DNA of 52,451 nt. It comes from an uncultured Sphingomonas sp. Lineage in GTDB: Bacteria; Pseudomonadota; Alphaproteobacteria; Sphingomonadales; Sphingomonadaceae. Shown here one piece after another: positions 17,202 to 24,278 of this stretch (within the stretch, counting starts at the first letter, position 1; each line of letters begins with the position of its first letter). The translations under genes were made by a program, and so were the position numbers. The stretch is taken from the NCBI RefSeq assembly GCF_902806265.1, contig NZ_CADCVZ010000016.1, positions 1 through 52,451 of the forward strand, given 5' to 3'. The notes beneath the pieces were generated by a model. It made no database searches. It saw nothing but the letters and a program-made list of their open reading frames with translations, and was not told where the DNA came from.

Positions 17202-18106
17202 GTGAACAACAAGGCCGACAGCCGCCGCCGCTGGGCTCCGCTCCACGGATCCTCCAGCCCGGACGCTTCCAGCAGCTGGAGGAAGCGGGTGCGGGCTGCC
17301 CCCTCGTTCCAGCCGCGGTCCCGGCGGATGATCTCCAGAAGCGCGTCGGCCGCCCCGTCGCGGTCGCCCGTCGCCATCTTCGCTCCCGCGAGTTCAAAGC
17401 GGGCCTCATGGTCGTCCGGGTCCGCCGCGAGCCGCGCCTCCAGGTCGCCCGTCTCCGCCGCCGGCGCCGCTTCGGCCAGGTCGAGCGCTGCCCTAGCCCT
17501 GCTCACTGCGGGGCCCTTTTGGGCATCGGCTGGCAGCGCTGCGAGGATCGCTCGCGCTTCCTCGACCCGCCCTTCGGTAAGCAGTGCCCGCGCCAGGCCG
17601 CCGGCGACCTCCGGATGGTCAGGCGCCATGTCCAGGATCTGGCGGAAGATGTTCTCGGCCCGGGCCGCGTCGCCGCCGGCGAGCACTTCCTCGGCCATTG
17701 CGATCAGCGGCTCGATCTCGGCCCCGCGCGCTTGCGCTTCGCCCCCGACACCAAGCTGGGCGAGCAGCTGGTCGAGCGCCCGTTTGATCTGACCCTCGCT
17801 GCGATATGAGGTGAGGTCCGCAACTGGCTGACCGCCGAAAATGGCGTAAACGGTAGGGATCGAGCGGATCTGAAACTGGGCGGCGATCACCTTATCCGCA
17901 TCGACATCGATCTTGACCAGCTTGACGCCTTTGTCGGCGTAGTCCGCCGCGACCTTTTCGAGCACCGGGCCGAGCTGCTTGCAGGGTCCGCACCACTCCG
18001 CCCAGAAGTCCAGAATGACGAGCTGGGTCATCGACGGCTGGAGGACGTTCGCCTGGAAGGTGGCGATCGCGTCGCGTTCTTCGGCGGTCAGTGGGAGAGT
18101 CGCCAC
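17198..18106 (-). CDS. Thioredoxin-TPR chaperedoxin, CnoX (YbbN)-like
   Basis: A 302-residue protein with an N-terminal thioredoxin domain carrying WCGPC (Cys39 and Cys42 from the chosen start) and a C-terminal TPR-like helical region (AENIFRQILDMAPDHPEVAGGLARALL). The start is GTG 18106, preceded by AGG 5 bases upstream; the longer frame from 18220 runs towards the tRNA region and has no support. CnoX-type proteins hold unfolding clients and pass them to GroEL or DnaK. E. coli CnoX has SQHC instead of CxxC; here the active site is intact, as in alphaproteobacterial members, so redox activity is likely. Confidence 0.92.
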   Translation of the reverse strand: MATLPLTAEERDAIATFQANVLQPSMTQLVILDFWAEWCGPCKQLGPVLEKVAADYADKGVKLVKIDVDADKVIAAQFQIRSIPTVYAIFGGQPVADLTSYRSEGQIKRALDQLLAQLGVGGEAQARGAEIEPLIAMAEEVLAGGDAARAENIFRQILDMAPDHPEVAGGLARALLTEGRVEEARAILAALPADAQKGPAVSRARAALDLAEAAPAAETGDLEARLAADPDDHEARFELAGAKMATGDRDGAADALLEIIRRDRGWNEGAARTRFLQLLEASGLEDPWSGAQRRRLSALLFT

Positions 18107-18198
18107 GCTTACCTGTCTTGCTTGTTGAAACCTGCCGCGATCATATGAGCGGGCGCTTGCCCCGCCGCAAGGCTGGCGGAGCCGCCGCGGCAGAGGAC

Positions 18199-18227
18199 TT
18201 GCGCGTGCGCTAAGCCCCATGCTAGGC
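18199..18227 (+). promoter_or_regulatory. Candidate promoter for tRNA-Gly
   Basis: TTGCGC (18199-18204) and CTAGGC (18222-18227) are separated by 17 bases and end 40 bases before the tRNA. The -10 match is weak. Confidence 0.3.
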
Positions 18228-18267
18228 GCGCCGCCTTACCCGACCGGCCTCCGGTCCAGGCGCCAGA

Positions 18268-18342
18268 GCGGGCGTAGCTCAGGGGTAGAGCACAACCTTG
18301 CCAAGGTTGGGGTCGAGGGTTCGAATCCCTTCGCCCGCTCCA
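18268..18342 (+). tRNA. tRNA-Gly (anticodon GCC)
   Basis: A complete 75-base cloverleaf. The acceptor arms GCGGGCG (18268-18274) and CGCCCGC (18332-18338) pair perfectly. The D-arm GCTCAGGGGTAGAGC follows, then the anticodon stem CAACC/GGTTG around loop TTGCCAA with anticodon GCC at 18300-18302. The T-arm carries GGTTCGAATCC. The discriminator is T, and CCA is encoded (18340-18342). It decodes GGC and GGU glycine codons. Confidence 0.97.
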
Positions 18343-18420
18343 GTCCACGATCGGTACGCACCCGCGCACCTTGAAACGGTTGGCCCCGACCGGCGGCTTA
18401 GCTAACCTTGCGCTCACGAT

Positions 18421-18443
18421 CCTGGCGTTAGCGCTTCGCCAGG
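18421..18443 (-). terminator. Hairpin downstream of the beta-lactamase-like gene
   Basis: CCTGGCG (18421-18427), a 9-base loop, then CGCCAGG (18437-18443): a perfect 7-bp stem 30 bases past the minus-strand stop at 18473. No T-run follows, so termination is only possible. The rest of the gap 18343-18472 shows nothing else. Confidence 0.35.
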
Positions 18444-18472
18444 CGGACCATCTGCTCACCCGGGCTTCGCTC

Positions 18473-19534
18473 CTAGAAGCGGAAGTTGCTCGCGTAGACT
18501 GTCTCGTGCTGCGCGATCACCGCGCGCACCACATTGTTCATCAGGTTCATGCGGACGATCAGCGGCGTTGCGGTGCGCTTGATCATCACGACCACTGCAT
18601 AGCTGCGGCCGTCCGGGGCAGTGATGATGCCGATGTCGTTGTAGCCGGCCTGAACGCCGCCGAGCACCTGGCCCGTGCCCGTCTTGTGGCACAGCGTCCA
18701 GCCGGGCTTCAGCCCGCCGCGCAGCCGGTTCTTGCCGGTCTGCGTATTGCCCATGATCGTCAGCAGCCGCGCGGTCGACGACGGGGACAGCAGTTCGGCC
18801 CGCTTCAGCCGGGCGAGCGTGTCGGCGATGGAGGAGGGCGCCGCGCCGTCGTAGGGATCTTCGATGTAGCGCTCGAACAGCGAGCGCCGAAGCGTCAACG
18901 GAAGCGCGTTGCGCGCCTTGTAGAAGGCGTCGCCGACCGAGTAGCCCTGGGTCCAGGTGAGGCCCGCGATGCGCGACTGCAGCGCCCGCTCGCCCTCGTA
19001 GAAGCGGATGCTGCCGAGCCGCTTTTCGGCAATCATCTGCCGCACGATGGCCGGACCGCCGACGACCCGCATCAGCTTGTCGTTGGCCGTGTTGTCGCTC
19101 TTGGTGATGGCCTCCACCAGCAACCGCTCCACCGTTGTTGTGAAGCTGCCGTTCCCGAGCACGCGCTGGGCGATCGGCTGATTGAACAGCGTCAGGTCGC
19201 TACGGGTGAGGGTCACCGGGTCGTGAAGCCGGATGCGGCCGCGGTCGACCGCGTCCATCGCTGCCAGCGCCACGAAGAACTTGCTGACGCTCTGCTGGGG
19301 ATAGAACTCGTCGGCCCGCCAGCCTGTACGCCAACCGCCTTCGACCGACTGCACCGCAATCCCCACCCGGCCATTAAAGCTGCTGCCGAGCGCCTGCAGG
19401 CGGCTCGCGAGCGCGGCGGGAGCAGCCGGTCGGACGACGGCCGGCTGCCATGCGGGTGCGGTTTGCGCCGCGGCAAGGCCTGGCGCAGCGAGCACCGCGG
19501 CAGCCGCGGCCAAACGGACAAGCAATGCCGTCAT
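18473..19534 (-). CDS. Class A beta-lactamase-like serine hydrolase
   Basis: A 353-residue exported protein. Its signal peptide (TALLVRLAAAAAVLAAPGLAAAQ) fits the ATG at 19534 better than the longer frame from 19657. Class A landmarks are S82-V-S-K85 (SxxK), S146-D-N148 (SDN), E182 exactly 36 residues after the SDN serine (Glu166 position) and K284-T-G (KTG). At the position after the omega-loop Leu, Gln186 replaces the usual Asn170, and about 30 extra residues lie between the omega loop and the next block. It may hydrolyse beta-lactams or act on peptidoglycan fragments. It is downstream of the hem operon on the same strand, after a 122-bp gap. Confidence 0.85.
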   Translation of the reverse strand: MTALLVRLAAAAAVLAAPGLAAAQTAPAWQPAVVRPAAPAALASRLQALGSSFNGRVGIAVQSVEGGWRTGWRADEFYPQQSVSKFFVALAAMDAVDRGRIRLHDPVTLTRSDLTLFNQPIAQRVLGNGSFTTTVERLLVEAITKSDNTANDKLMRVVGGPAIVRQMIAEKRLGSIRFYEGERALQSRIAGLTWTQGYSVGDAFYKARNALPLTLRRSLFERYIEDPYDGAAPSSIADTLARLKRAELLSPSSTARLLTIMGNTQTGKNRLRGGLKPGWTLCHKTGTGQVLGGVQAGYNDIGIITAPDGRSYAVVVMIKRTATPLIVRMNLMNNVVRAVIAQHETVYASNFRF

Positions 19535-19592
19535 GACGTCAGAACCCCCATCGGAAGCCCATGCTAAGGCTCGCCTTCTACCCCGCAGCGCT

Positions 19593-19607
19593 GAACAGAA
19601 GCTGTTC
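19593..19607. promoter_or_regulatory. Inverted repeat upstream of the beta-lactamase-like gene
   Basis: GAACAG-AAG-CTGTTC is a perfect 6-base inverted repeat about 59 bases before the gene start, in the gap 19535-19656. It could be an operator or a small hairpin. Confidence 0.3.
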
Positions 19608-19656
19608 GCCGCCGCTTGGGCCAGATTCGCAAAAGCCGGAGTCGCTGGCAAGCCCA

Positions 19657-20442
19657 TCAGCGTGGCGGCAGCAGCGCGGCGCTTTCAATCTCATCCAAGC
19701 CGCGATGCACCGCGACGTAGGTGCGGGCGTTGGCGATCCACGGCTCGGCGCGGCTGACGCCGGGCAGGCGCATGGCTTCAGCGAGCGCCAGGTCGACCTG
19801 GCCGCTCGCGAGCCGTGCCTTGGCCCGCTCGTAAGTGGCCGACGGACGCAGGTTCGGCCGGTCGGCACGACGGATGGAGACCAGCGAGCCAAATTCGCGC
19901 TGCACGCCCGTCCACAGGCTTTCGGCGGGGCCGCGCCCTTGCAGCGTCCGCTCCAACGCGTCGAACTCGGCGCTAAGCTGCTCCAGGCGAACCGGGGTGC
20001 GGGAACCGGTGATCACGGTGGCGACCGCTCGGCGGTGGGTCGTGCCGAAGCGATCAAGGAGCAATGGCTCCAGGTAGCCGAGCGGAACTCCCCGGTCGAT
20101 CGCCCGCCGGGCGGCGAATGCGACCAGCAGGGCGTCCGCCCGCCCGGCCGATCCGGCAACTTGGGCCGTGGCATTCTCCAGCCGCGCGACACGCTCCTCC
20201 AGCTCTCCTGTCGGGGTGCCCGCAGCATGGGGACCAACGGGAGGAGCCTGCCGCAGCGGGATGGCCAATGCCTGTGGTGCGGCCGGTTGGACAACCGTTG
20301 GCGCGATGCCGAAGAAGCGGGCGGCGGCGTCATAGCGAGCCATGGCCCAGACCGCCGCTGCCGCACCCACCAGCAGCAACACCAGGCTGAGCAGGAGCCA
20401 ACTGCTGAGGCTCAGCTTACTGCGGGACGAGGCGCCGGTCAT
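19657..20442 (-). CDS. Mitofilin-domain inner-membrane protein, alpha-Mic60-like
   Basis: A 261-residue protein with one N-terminal transmembrane segment (about residues 14-34), a short Pro/Ala-rich linker, a brief coiled-coil stretch (GELEERVARLENATAQVAG) and a C-terminal helical domain. That domain contains FGSLVSIRRADRP and YERAKARLASGQVDLALAEAMRLPG, which resembles the mitofilin signature of alphaproteobacterial Mic60. The ATG at 20442 overlaps the hemD stop (ATGA). Alphaproteobacterial mic60 genes are known to sit in hem operons, which supports the call. The coiled coil is much shorter than in canonical Mic60. It would face the periplasm and shape or organise the inner membrane; that is inference. 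Confidence 0.75.
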   Translation of the reverse strand: MTGASSRSKLSLSSWLLLSLVLLLVGAAAAVWAMARYDAAARFFGIAPTVVQPAAPQALAIPLRQAPPVGPHAAGTPTGELEERVARLENATAQVAGSAGRADALLVAFAARRAIDRGVPLGYLEPLLLDRFGTTHRRAVATVITGSRTPVRLEQLSAEFDALERTLQGRGPAESLWTGVQREFGSLVSIRRADRPNLRPSATYERAKARLASGQVDLALAEAMRLPGVSRAEPWIANARTYVAVHRGLDEIESAALLPPR

Positions 20443-21107
20443 TCCGGGTCGGCACGTTTGCACAAGGAAGCGGCGAGCGAAAGCACCGCATCGTCGGTCG
20501 GCTGTTCAGCAACGCCAATCTCCTGCCAGCCGCCGCCGCACGCTTCGCCCGCAACGGCGCTGATTGCCGCCACCGCGATCTGCTCCCGCCTCCGCACAAG
20601 CTGGGCCAGCCGGCGTCCGGCCCGGGGTGAGTGGACCAGGGCCACGGCATCCTCCAGCCGGTGGAGGTCCGGCGGGCTGGCGATTGCCGCCGAACGATAT
20701 ACCGGGACCGGCGTCACCCGGCCTCCCCATGCCTCTGCGCTCCGGCGGTGCTCGCCGCACAGGTGAAGCAGGTGCAGCCCTGGCGGCAGTCGCCCCAGCA
20801 ACTTCTCGATCCCGCCGGTACCGACGGTGGCAACCGTTAGACCCGCTGCTGCCGCGGCTTCAGCCGTGGCCGCTCCAACGGCGTGGACCGGCAGGCCATG
20901 CAGCTTCCGCAGCTCAGGCCCGGCATGACGGATGGCATTGCCGCTGGTCAGCAGCAGCCCGTCGAACGCGCTCGGATCGGGCGCGGTCCAGGCCAGCGGC
21001 TCCACGGCGAACAGCGGCACCGCGAACGCTTCCAGCGCCAGCGCCCTGGCCCGGGCCAGCGTTGCGCTTGCTCCGGGCTCCGGTCTCAACACGGCGACCG
21101 GCCTCAC
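20439..21107 (-). CDS. hemD: HemD, uroporphyrinogen-III synthase
   Basis: A 222-residue protein in the HemD position, starting VRPVAVLRPEPGASATLARARALALEAFAVPLFAVEPLAW and with the family segment FDGLLLTSGNAIRHAG. HemD closes hydroxymethylbilane to uroporphyrinogen III with ring-D inversion. HemD sequences are weakly conserved, so the call depends partly on context: its GTG overlaps the hemC stop (GTGA) and its stop overlaps the Mic60-like gene. The longer frame from 21413 runs back through hemC and is rejected. Confidence 0.93.
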   Translation of the reverse strand: MRPVAVLRPEPGASATLARARALALEAFAVPLFAVEPLAWTAPDPSAFDGLLLTSGNAIRHAGPELRKLHGLPVHAVGAATAEAAAAAGLTVATVGTGGIEKLLGRLPPGLHLLHLCGEHRRSAEAWGGRVTPVPVYRSAAIASPPDLHRLEDAVALVHSPRAGRRLAQLVRRREQIAVAAISAVAGEACGGGWQEIGVAEQPTDDAVLSLAASLCKRADPE

Positions 21108-22015
21108 GCGAACAAGCCGCGGATCGACGGTGGCGCCTGGTCGAGGAGCTCGCGGGCCAGCGCTTGCGGCGCTTCGTCGCCCGGAGTGAAGCGGACCTCG
21201 CCGGCGACCCGGTCGCTCCCGTCCGTGCTGAGGATCTCCGCGCGCAGCCACAGCCGCTCGTCGCCGCCCTGCACCGCCAGCGCCGCTACCGGCGAGTGGC
21301 AGGACCCGCCGACCGCGCGCGCAAACGTCCGTTCGGCCCCGATCGCCGCGCAGGTCGGCAAGTGGTTGATCGCCGCCAGCAGCCCCCGCGTCGCCTCGTC
21401 GTCCGCCCGGCACTCGGCCCCGATCGCCGCCTGCGCTGGTGCAGGCAGCATGACGTCAGGGGAGATCGGCACCCCTTCCTCGATGCCGAGACGGTCCAGC
21501 CCCGCGGCGGCGAGGAATGTGGCGTCAACCTCGCCTTGCGCCAGCTTGGTCAGCCTGGTCGCAACGTTGCCGCGAATGGGTACGATCTGCAGGTCGGTAC
21601 GCAGGCGCAGCAATTGGGCGCTCCGGCGCGGAGACGAGGTCCCGACCACCGCACCCTGGCTGAGCTCATCGATCGTAGCGGCGCCAATCAGCCGGTCGCG
21701 CACGTCGGCCCGGGGCAGCATGGCCGCAACCACCAGCGTCTCCGGCCGCACGCTTTCCACATCCTTCATCGAATGCACGGATAGGTCGGTTTCGCCCTGC
21801 AGCAGCAGCAGGTCCAATTCCTTGGTCCACAGCCCCTTGCCCCCCACCTCCGCCAGCGGCCGGTCCTGGATTCGGTCTCCGCTGGTCTTAACCGGATGGA
21901 TCCGAACGGTGCCCTGCGCCCAGCCATGCGCGGCTTCCAGCGCGGCGGCAACCATCTGCGCCTGGGCGAGAGCCAGCGGGGAAGCACGCGTTCCGAGGAT
22001 GGGTGGTCTGTTCAC
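21104..22015 (-). CDS. hemC: HemC, porphobilinogen deaminase
   Basis: A 303-residue enzyme that polymerises four porphobilinogen units to hydroxymethylbilane. Motifs: ILGTRASPLALAQA, EVGGKGLWTKELDLLLL, VHSMKDVE, GTSSPRRSAQLLRLR, IRGNVATRL and the dipyrromethane cofactor attachment site VGGSCHSPVAAL (Cys239). It starts at GTG 22015; the open frame further upstream overlaps tsaD on the other strand and is a shadow. It is first in hemC-hemD-mic60-like and divergent from tsaD across 51 bp. Confidence 0.97.
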   Translation of the reverse strand: MNRPPILGTRASPLALAQAQMVAAALEAAHGWAQGTVRIHPVKTSGDRIQDRPLAEVGGKGLWTKELDLLLLQGETDLSVHSMKDVESVRPETLVVAAMLPRADVRDRLIGAATIDELSQGAVVGTSSPRRSAQLLRLRTDLQIVPIRGNVATRLTKLAQGEVDATFLAAAGLDRLGIEEGVPISPDVMLPAPAQAAIGAECRADDEATRGLLAAINHLPTCAAIGAERTFARAVGGSCHSPVAALAVQGGDERLWLRAEILSTDGSDRVAGEVRFTPGDEAPQALARELLDQAPPSIRGLFA

Positions 22016-22066
22016 CGGCCGGCCTCTAGCCGAGCAGGGCCGGGTCGGGCAAAGGCGCTCGCACTG

Positions 22067-23098
22067 ATGATCTTGATCCTTGGCCTTGAGTCCTCCTGCG
22101 ACGACAGCGCGGCTGCGCTGGTGACGGGCGACCGTCAAGTCCTGGCAGAGGCCGTGGTTGGCCAGAACAGCGCGCACCAGCCGTACGGCGGCGTGGTCCC
22201 GGAGATCGCCGCCCGGGCCCATGTGGAGGTGCTGCCCGGGCTTATCCGCCAGGTGCTCGACGAGGCAGGTGTCGCCATCGCCGACCTGGACGCAGTGGCG
22301 GCCACCGCAGGCCCGGGCCTGATCGGCGGCGTCATGGTTGGCCTGCTGGCGGGCAAGGGCGTGGCGCTTGCAGGCGGCAAGCCGCTGATCGCGGTCAATC
22401 ACTTGGAGGGACATGCGCTGTCGCCCCGCTTGATCGATGGCGGGCTCGGCTTTCCTTACCTGCTGCTCCTGGCCAGCGGCGGCCATTGCCAATTGCTGGA
22501 GGTGCGTGGCATCGGTCGGTACCGGCGGCTGGCGACCACCATCGACGATGCGGCGGGCGAGGCGTTCGACAAGGCGGCCAAATTGCTCGGTCTGCCTTAC
22601 CCGGGCGGACCCGCGATCGAGGCGATGGCCGCCGAGGGCTGTTCGTCCGCCGTTCCGCTGCCCCGCCCACTGGTGGGCTCGGGCGAACCGCATTTCTCCT
22701 TCGCCGGCCTCAAGAGCGCGGTGCAGCGGGCGGTGGCTTCGGGCGCCTACCGACCGGCCGACATCGCTGCCAGCTTCCAGCAGGCGGTGGTGGATTGTCT
22801 AATCGATCGAACCCGCCTTGCCTTGGAGCGAAGCGCAGCGCCGACGCTGGTCGTGGCGGGCGGCGTTGCAGCAAATGGGGCAATCCGGCGGGCTTTGCAG
22901 CGGCTGGCGGAGCAAGAGGGCCGCCGCTTTGCCGTTCCCCCCGGGTGGCTGTGTACGGACAATGCCGTCATGATCGCCTGGGCCGGGGCCGAGCGGCTGG
23001 CGTTGGGCCTGACCGATCCACTTGAGGCGCCAGCCCGTGCGCGCTGGCCGCTGGACGCCGCGGCGGAGACGGTTCGGGGCGCGGGGGTGAAGGCATGA
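22067..23098 (+). CDS. tsaD: TsaD, tRNA N6-threonylcarbamoyladenosine transferase
   Basis: A 343-residue ASKHA-fold protein that, with TsaB and TsaE, transfers threonylcarbamoyl to A37 of ANN-decoding tRNAs. Family motifs: ILGLESSCDDSAAALV at the start, HQPYGGVVPEIAARAHVEVLPG, the metal-binding NHLEGH, LLLASGGHCQLL and VVAGGVAANGAIRR. The ATG at 22067 is chosen because the conserved N-terminus begins right there; the frame extends to 21896 but overlaps hemC. I see no clear Shine-Dalgarno sequence. Its stop overlaps the gpsA ATG, a frequent alphaproteobacterial pair. Confidence 0.97.
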   Translation: MILILGLESSCDDSAAALVTGDRQVLAEAVVGQNSAHQPYGGVVPEIAARAHVEVLPGLIRQVLDEAGVAIADLDAVAATAGPGLIGGVMVGLLAGKGVALAGGKPLIAVNHLEGHALSPRLIDGGLGFPYLLLLASGGHCQLLEVRGIGRYRRLATTIDDAAGEAFDKAAKLLGLPYPGGPAIEAMAAEGCSSAVPLPRPLVGSGEPHFSFAGLKSAVQRAVASGAYRPADIAASFQQAVVDCLIDRTRLALERSAAPTLVVAGGVAANGAIRRALQRLAEQEGRRFAVPPGWLCTDNAVMIAWAGAERLALGLTDPLEAPARARWPLDAAAETVRGAGVKA

Positions 23099-24084
23099 CC
23101 ATCGAGCATATCGGCGTCCTCGGCGGCGGAGCCTGGGGAACGGCGCTCGCCCAGGTCGCGGCGAGCGGCGGGCAACGGACATTATTGTGGGCGCGCGAGC
23201 CCGAAGTGACCGAGGCCATCAACGGGGCGCACGAGAATTCAATATTCCTGCCCGGCTACCCGTTGAACCCAGCGGTGGTTGCGACGGCGGACCTCAGCGA
23301 CATGGAAAGCTGCGATGCTCTGCTGGTGGTGACGCCCGCGCAGCACATGCGCAGCGTGCTGGGTGGACTGGCGAACTGCGGCCGACCGCTGATCCTCTGC
23401 TCTAAGGGCATCGAAGCGGACAGCGGGGCATTGCTCCACCGGGTGGCGCGCGAGGTCTGCCCGACGAGCGACGTCATGGTCCTGTCGGGCCCGACCTTCG
23501 CCCATGAAGTCGCGGCCGGCTTCCCCACCGCCCTGACGATCGCGGCCGAGAAGCTGGACGCCGCCGAACCGGTCCGTCGGCGGCTCGCGCTGCCGGAATT
23601 TCGGCTGTACCTGAGCGAGGATGTCGCCGGGGCCGAGGTCGGTGGCGCGGTCAAGAACGTCCTGGCGATCGCGTGCGGAGTGGTCGAAGGCAAGGGCCTG
23701 GGCCAGAACGCCCGTTCGGCGCTGATCGCTCGGGGCTTCGCCGAGATGACCCGCTTCGGCCTGGCGCTCGGCGCCAAACGCGAAACGCTGGCAGGGCTGA
23801 GCGGGCTCGGCGATCTGGTGCTGACCTGTTCCTCCACCAGCTCGCGCAACTTCTCGCTGGGCAAGGGCATCGGCGAGGGACGAAGCGCGGCCGAGCTGAT
23901 GGCCGACCGCAAGACAGTGGCGGAAGGCGCCTTTACCGCGCCGGTGCTCCGCCGGATCGCACGGGAGCGCGGCATCGACATGCCGATCGTCGCGGCGGTG
24001 GACGACCTGCTGGCCGCCCGGAGCGGCGTGGACGAGGTGCTCGAAGGCTTGCTCAGCCGCCCGCCGCGGCCGGAAGCGCATTAG
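23095..24084 (+). CDS. gpsA: GpsA, NAD(P)-dependent glycerol-3-phosphate dehydrogenase
   Basis: A 329-residue enzyme making sn-glycerol-3-phosphate from dihydroxyacetone phosphate for phospholipid synthesis. It has the Rossmann motif VLGGGAWGTALAQVAA, LILCSKGIE, VLSGPTFAHEVA, the catalytic-lysine region VGGAVKNVLAIACGVVEG and the RGFAEMTRFGLALGA/LSGLGDLVLTC block. The ATG overlaps the tsaD stop. It converges on the small SdhAF4-like gene, with 6 bp between stops. Confidence 0.97.
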   Translation: MTIEHIGVLGGGAWGTALAQVAASGGQRTLLWAREPEVTEAINGAHENSIFLPGYPLNPAVVATADLSDMESCDALLVVTPAQHMRSVLGGLANCGRPLILCSKGIEADSGALLHRVAREVCPTSDVMVLSGPTFAHEVAAGFPTALTIAAEKLDAAEPVRRRLALPEFRLYLSEDVAGAEVGGAVKNVLAIACGVVEGKGLGQNARSALIARGFAEMTRFGLALGAKRETLAGLSGLGDLVLTCSSTSSRNFSLGKGIGEGRSAAELMADRKTVAEGAFTAPVLRRIARERGIDMPIVAAVDDLLAARSGVDEVLEGLLSRPPRPEAH

Positions 24085-24090
24085 GTGACG

Positions 24091-24258
24091 TCAGAAATCC
24101 CAGGCGATGCCCTTTTTCTCCCAATCGCCATAACGCGTCGGATCGGGTTTGCCTTCCTCCCCCGCGGGCTGCTTGCGATCGTCGGCCAGCTCCGGCTCGG
24201 GCACCGGCGGCGACTTGCTGAGATAGGGCGGCGGATCCAGATGTTCGGGGCGTTTCAT
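24091..24258 (-). CDS. DUF1674 / SdhAF4-like succinate dehydrogenase assembly factor
   Basis: A 55-residue gene: MKRPEHLDPPPYLSKSPP, an acidic/basic linker, and the family-defining C-terminus KPDPTRYGDWEKKGIAWDF. This tail is the hallmark of DUF1674 (SDHAF4/Sdh8), which binds flavinated SdhA and protects it before complex II assembly. Length and tail are exactly as in bacterial members. It is fitted between the gpsA stop and the rsmB start (20 bp from the divergent rsmB ATG). No sdh genes are in the window, so it is physically unlinked from its likely partner. Confidence 0.9.
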   Translation of the reverse strand: MKRPEHLDPPPYLSKSPPVPEPELADDRKQPAGEEGKPDPTRYGDWEKKGIAWDF

Positions 24259-24278
24259 GCCGATGGAGATGGGCGCTC

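Noticed and set aside
18109-18459. A minus-strand frame with RRDSNPRPQPWQGCALPLSY
   Set aside because: This is the well-known spurious translation of tRNA-Gly; the tRNA explains it fully.
19593-19607. GAAC-N7-GTTC as a LexA (SOS) box
   Set aside because: The alphaproteobacterial LexA box is a direct repeat (GAAC-N7-GAAC or GTTC-N7-GTTC); this is an inverted repeat, so I list it only as an unnamed repeat.
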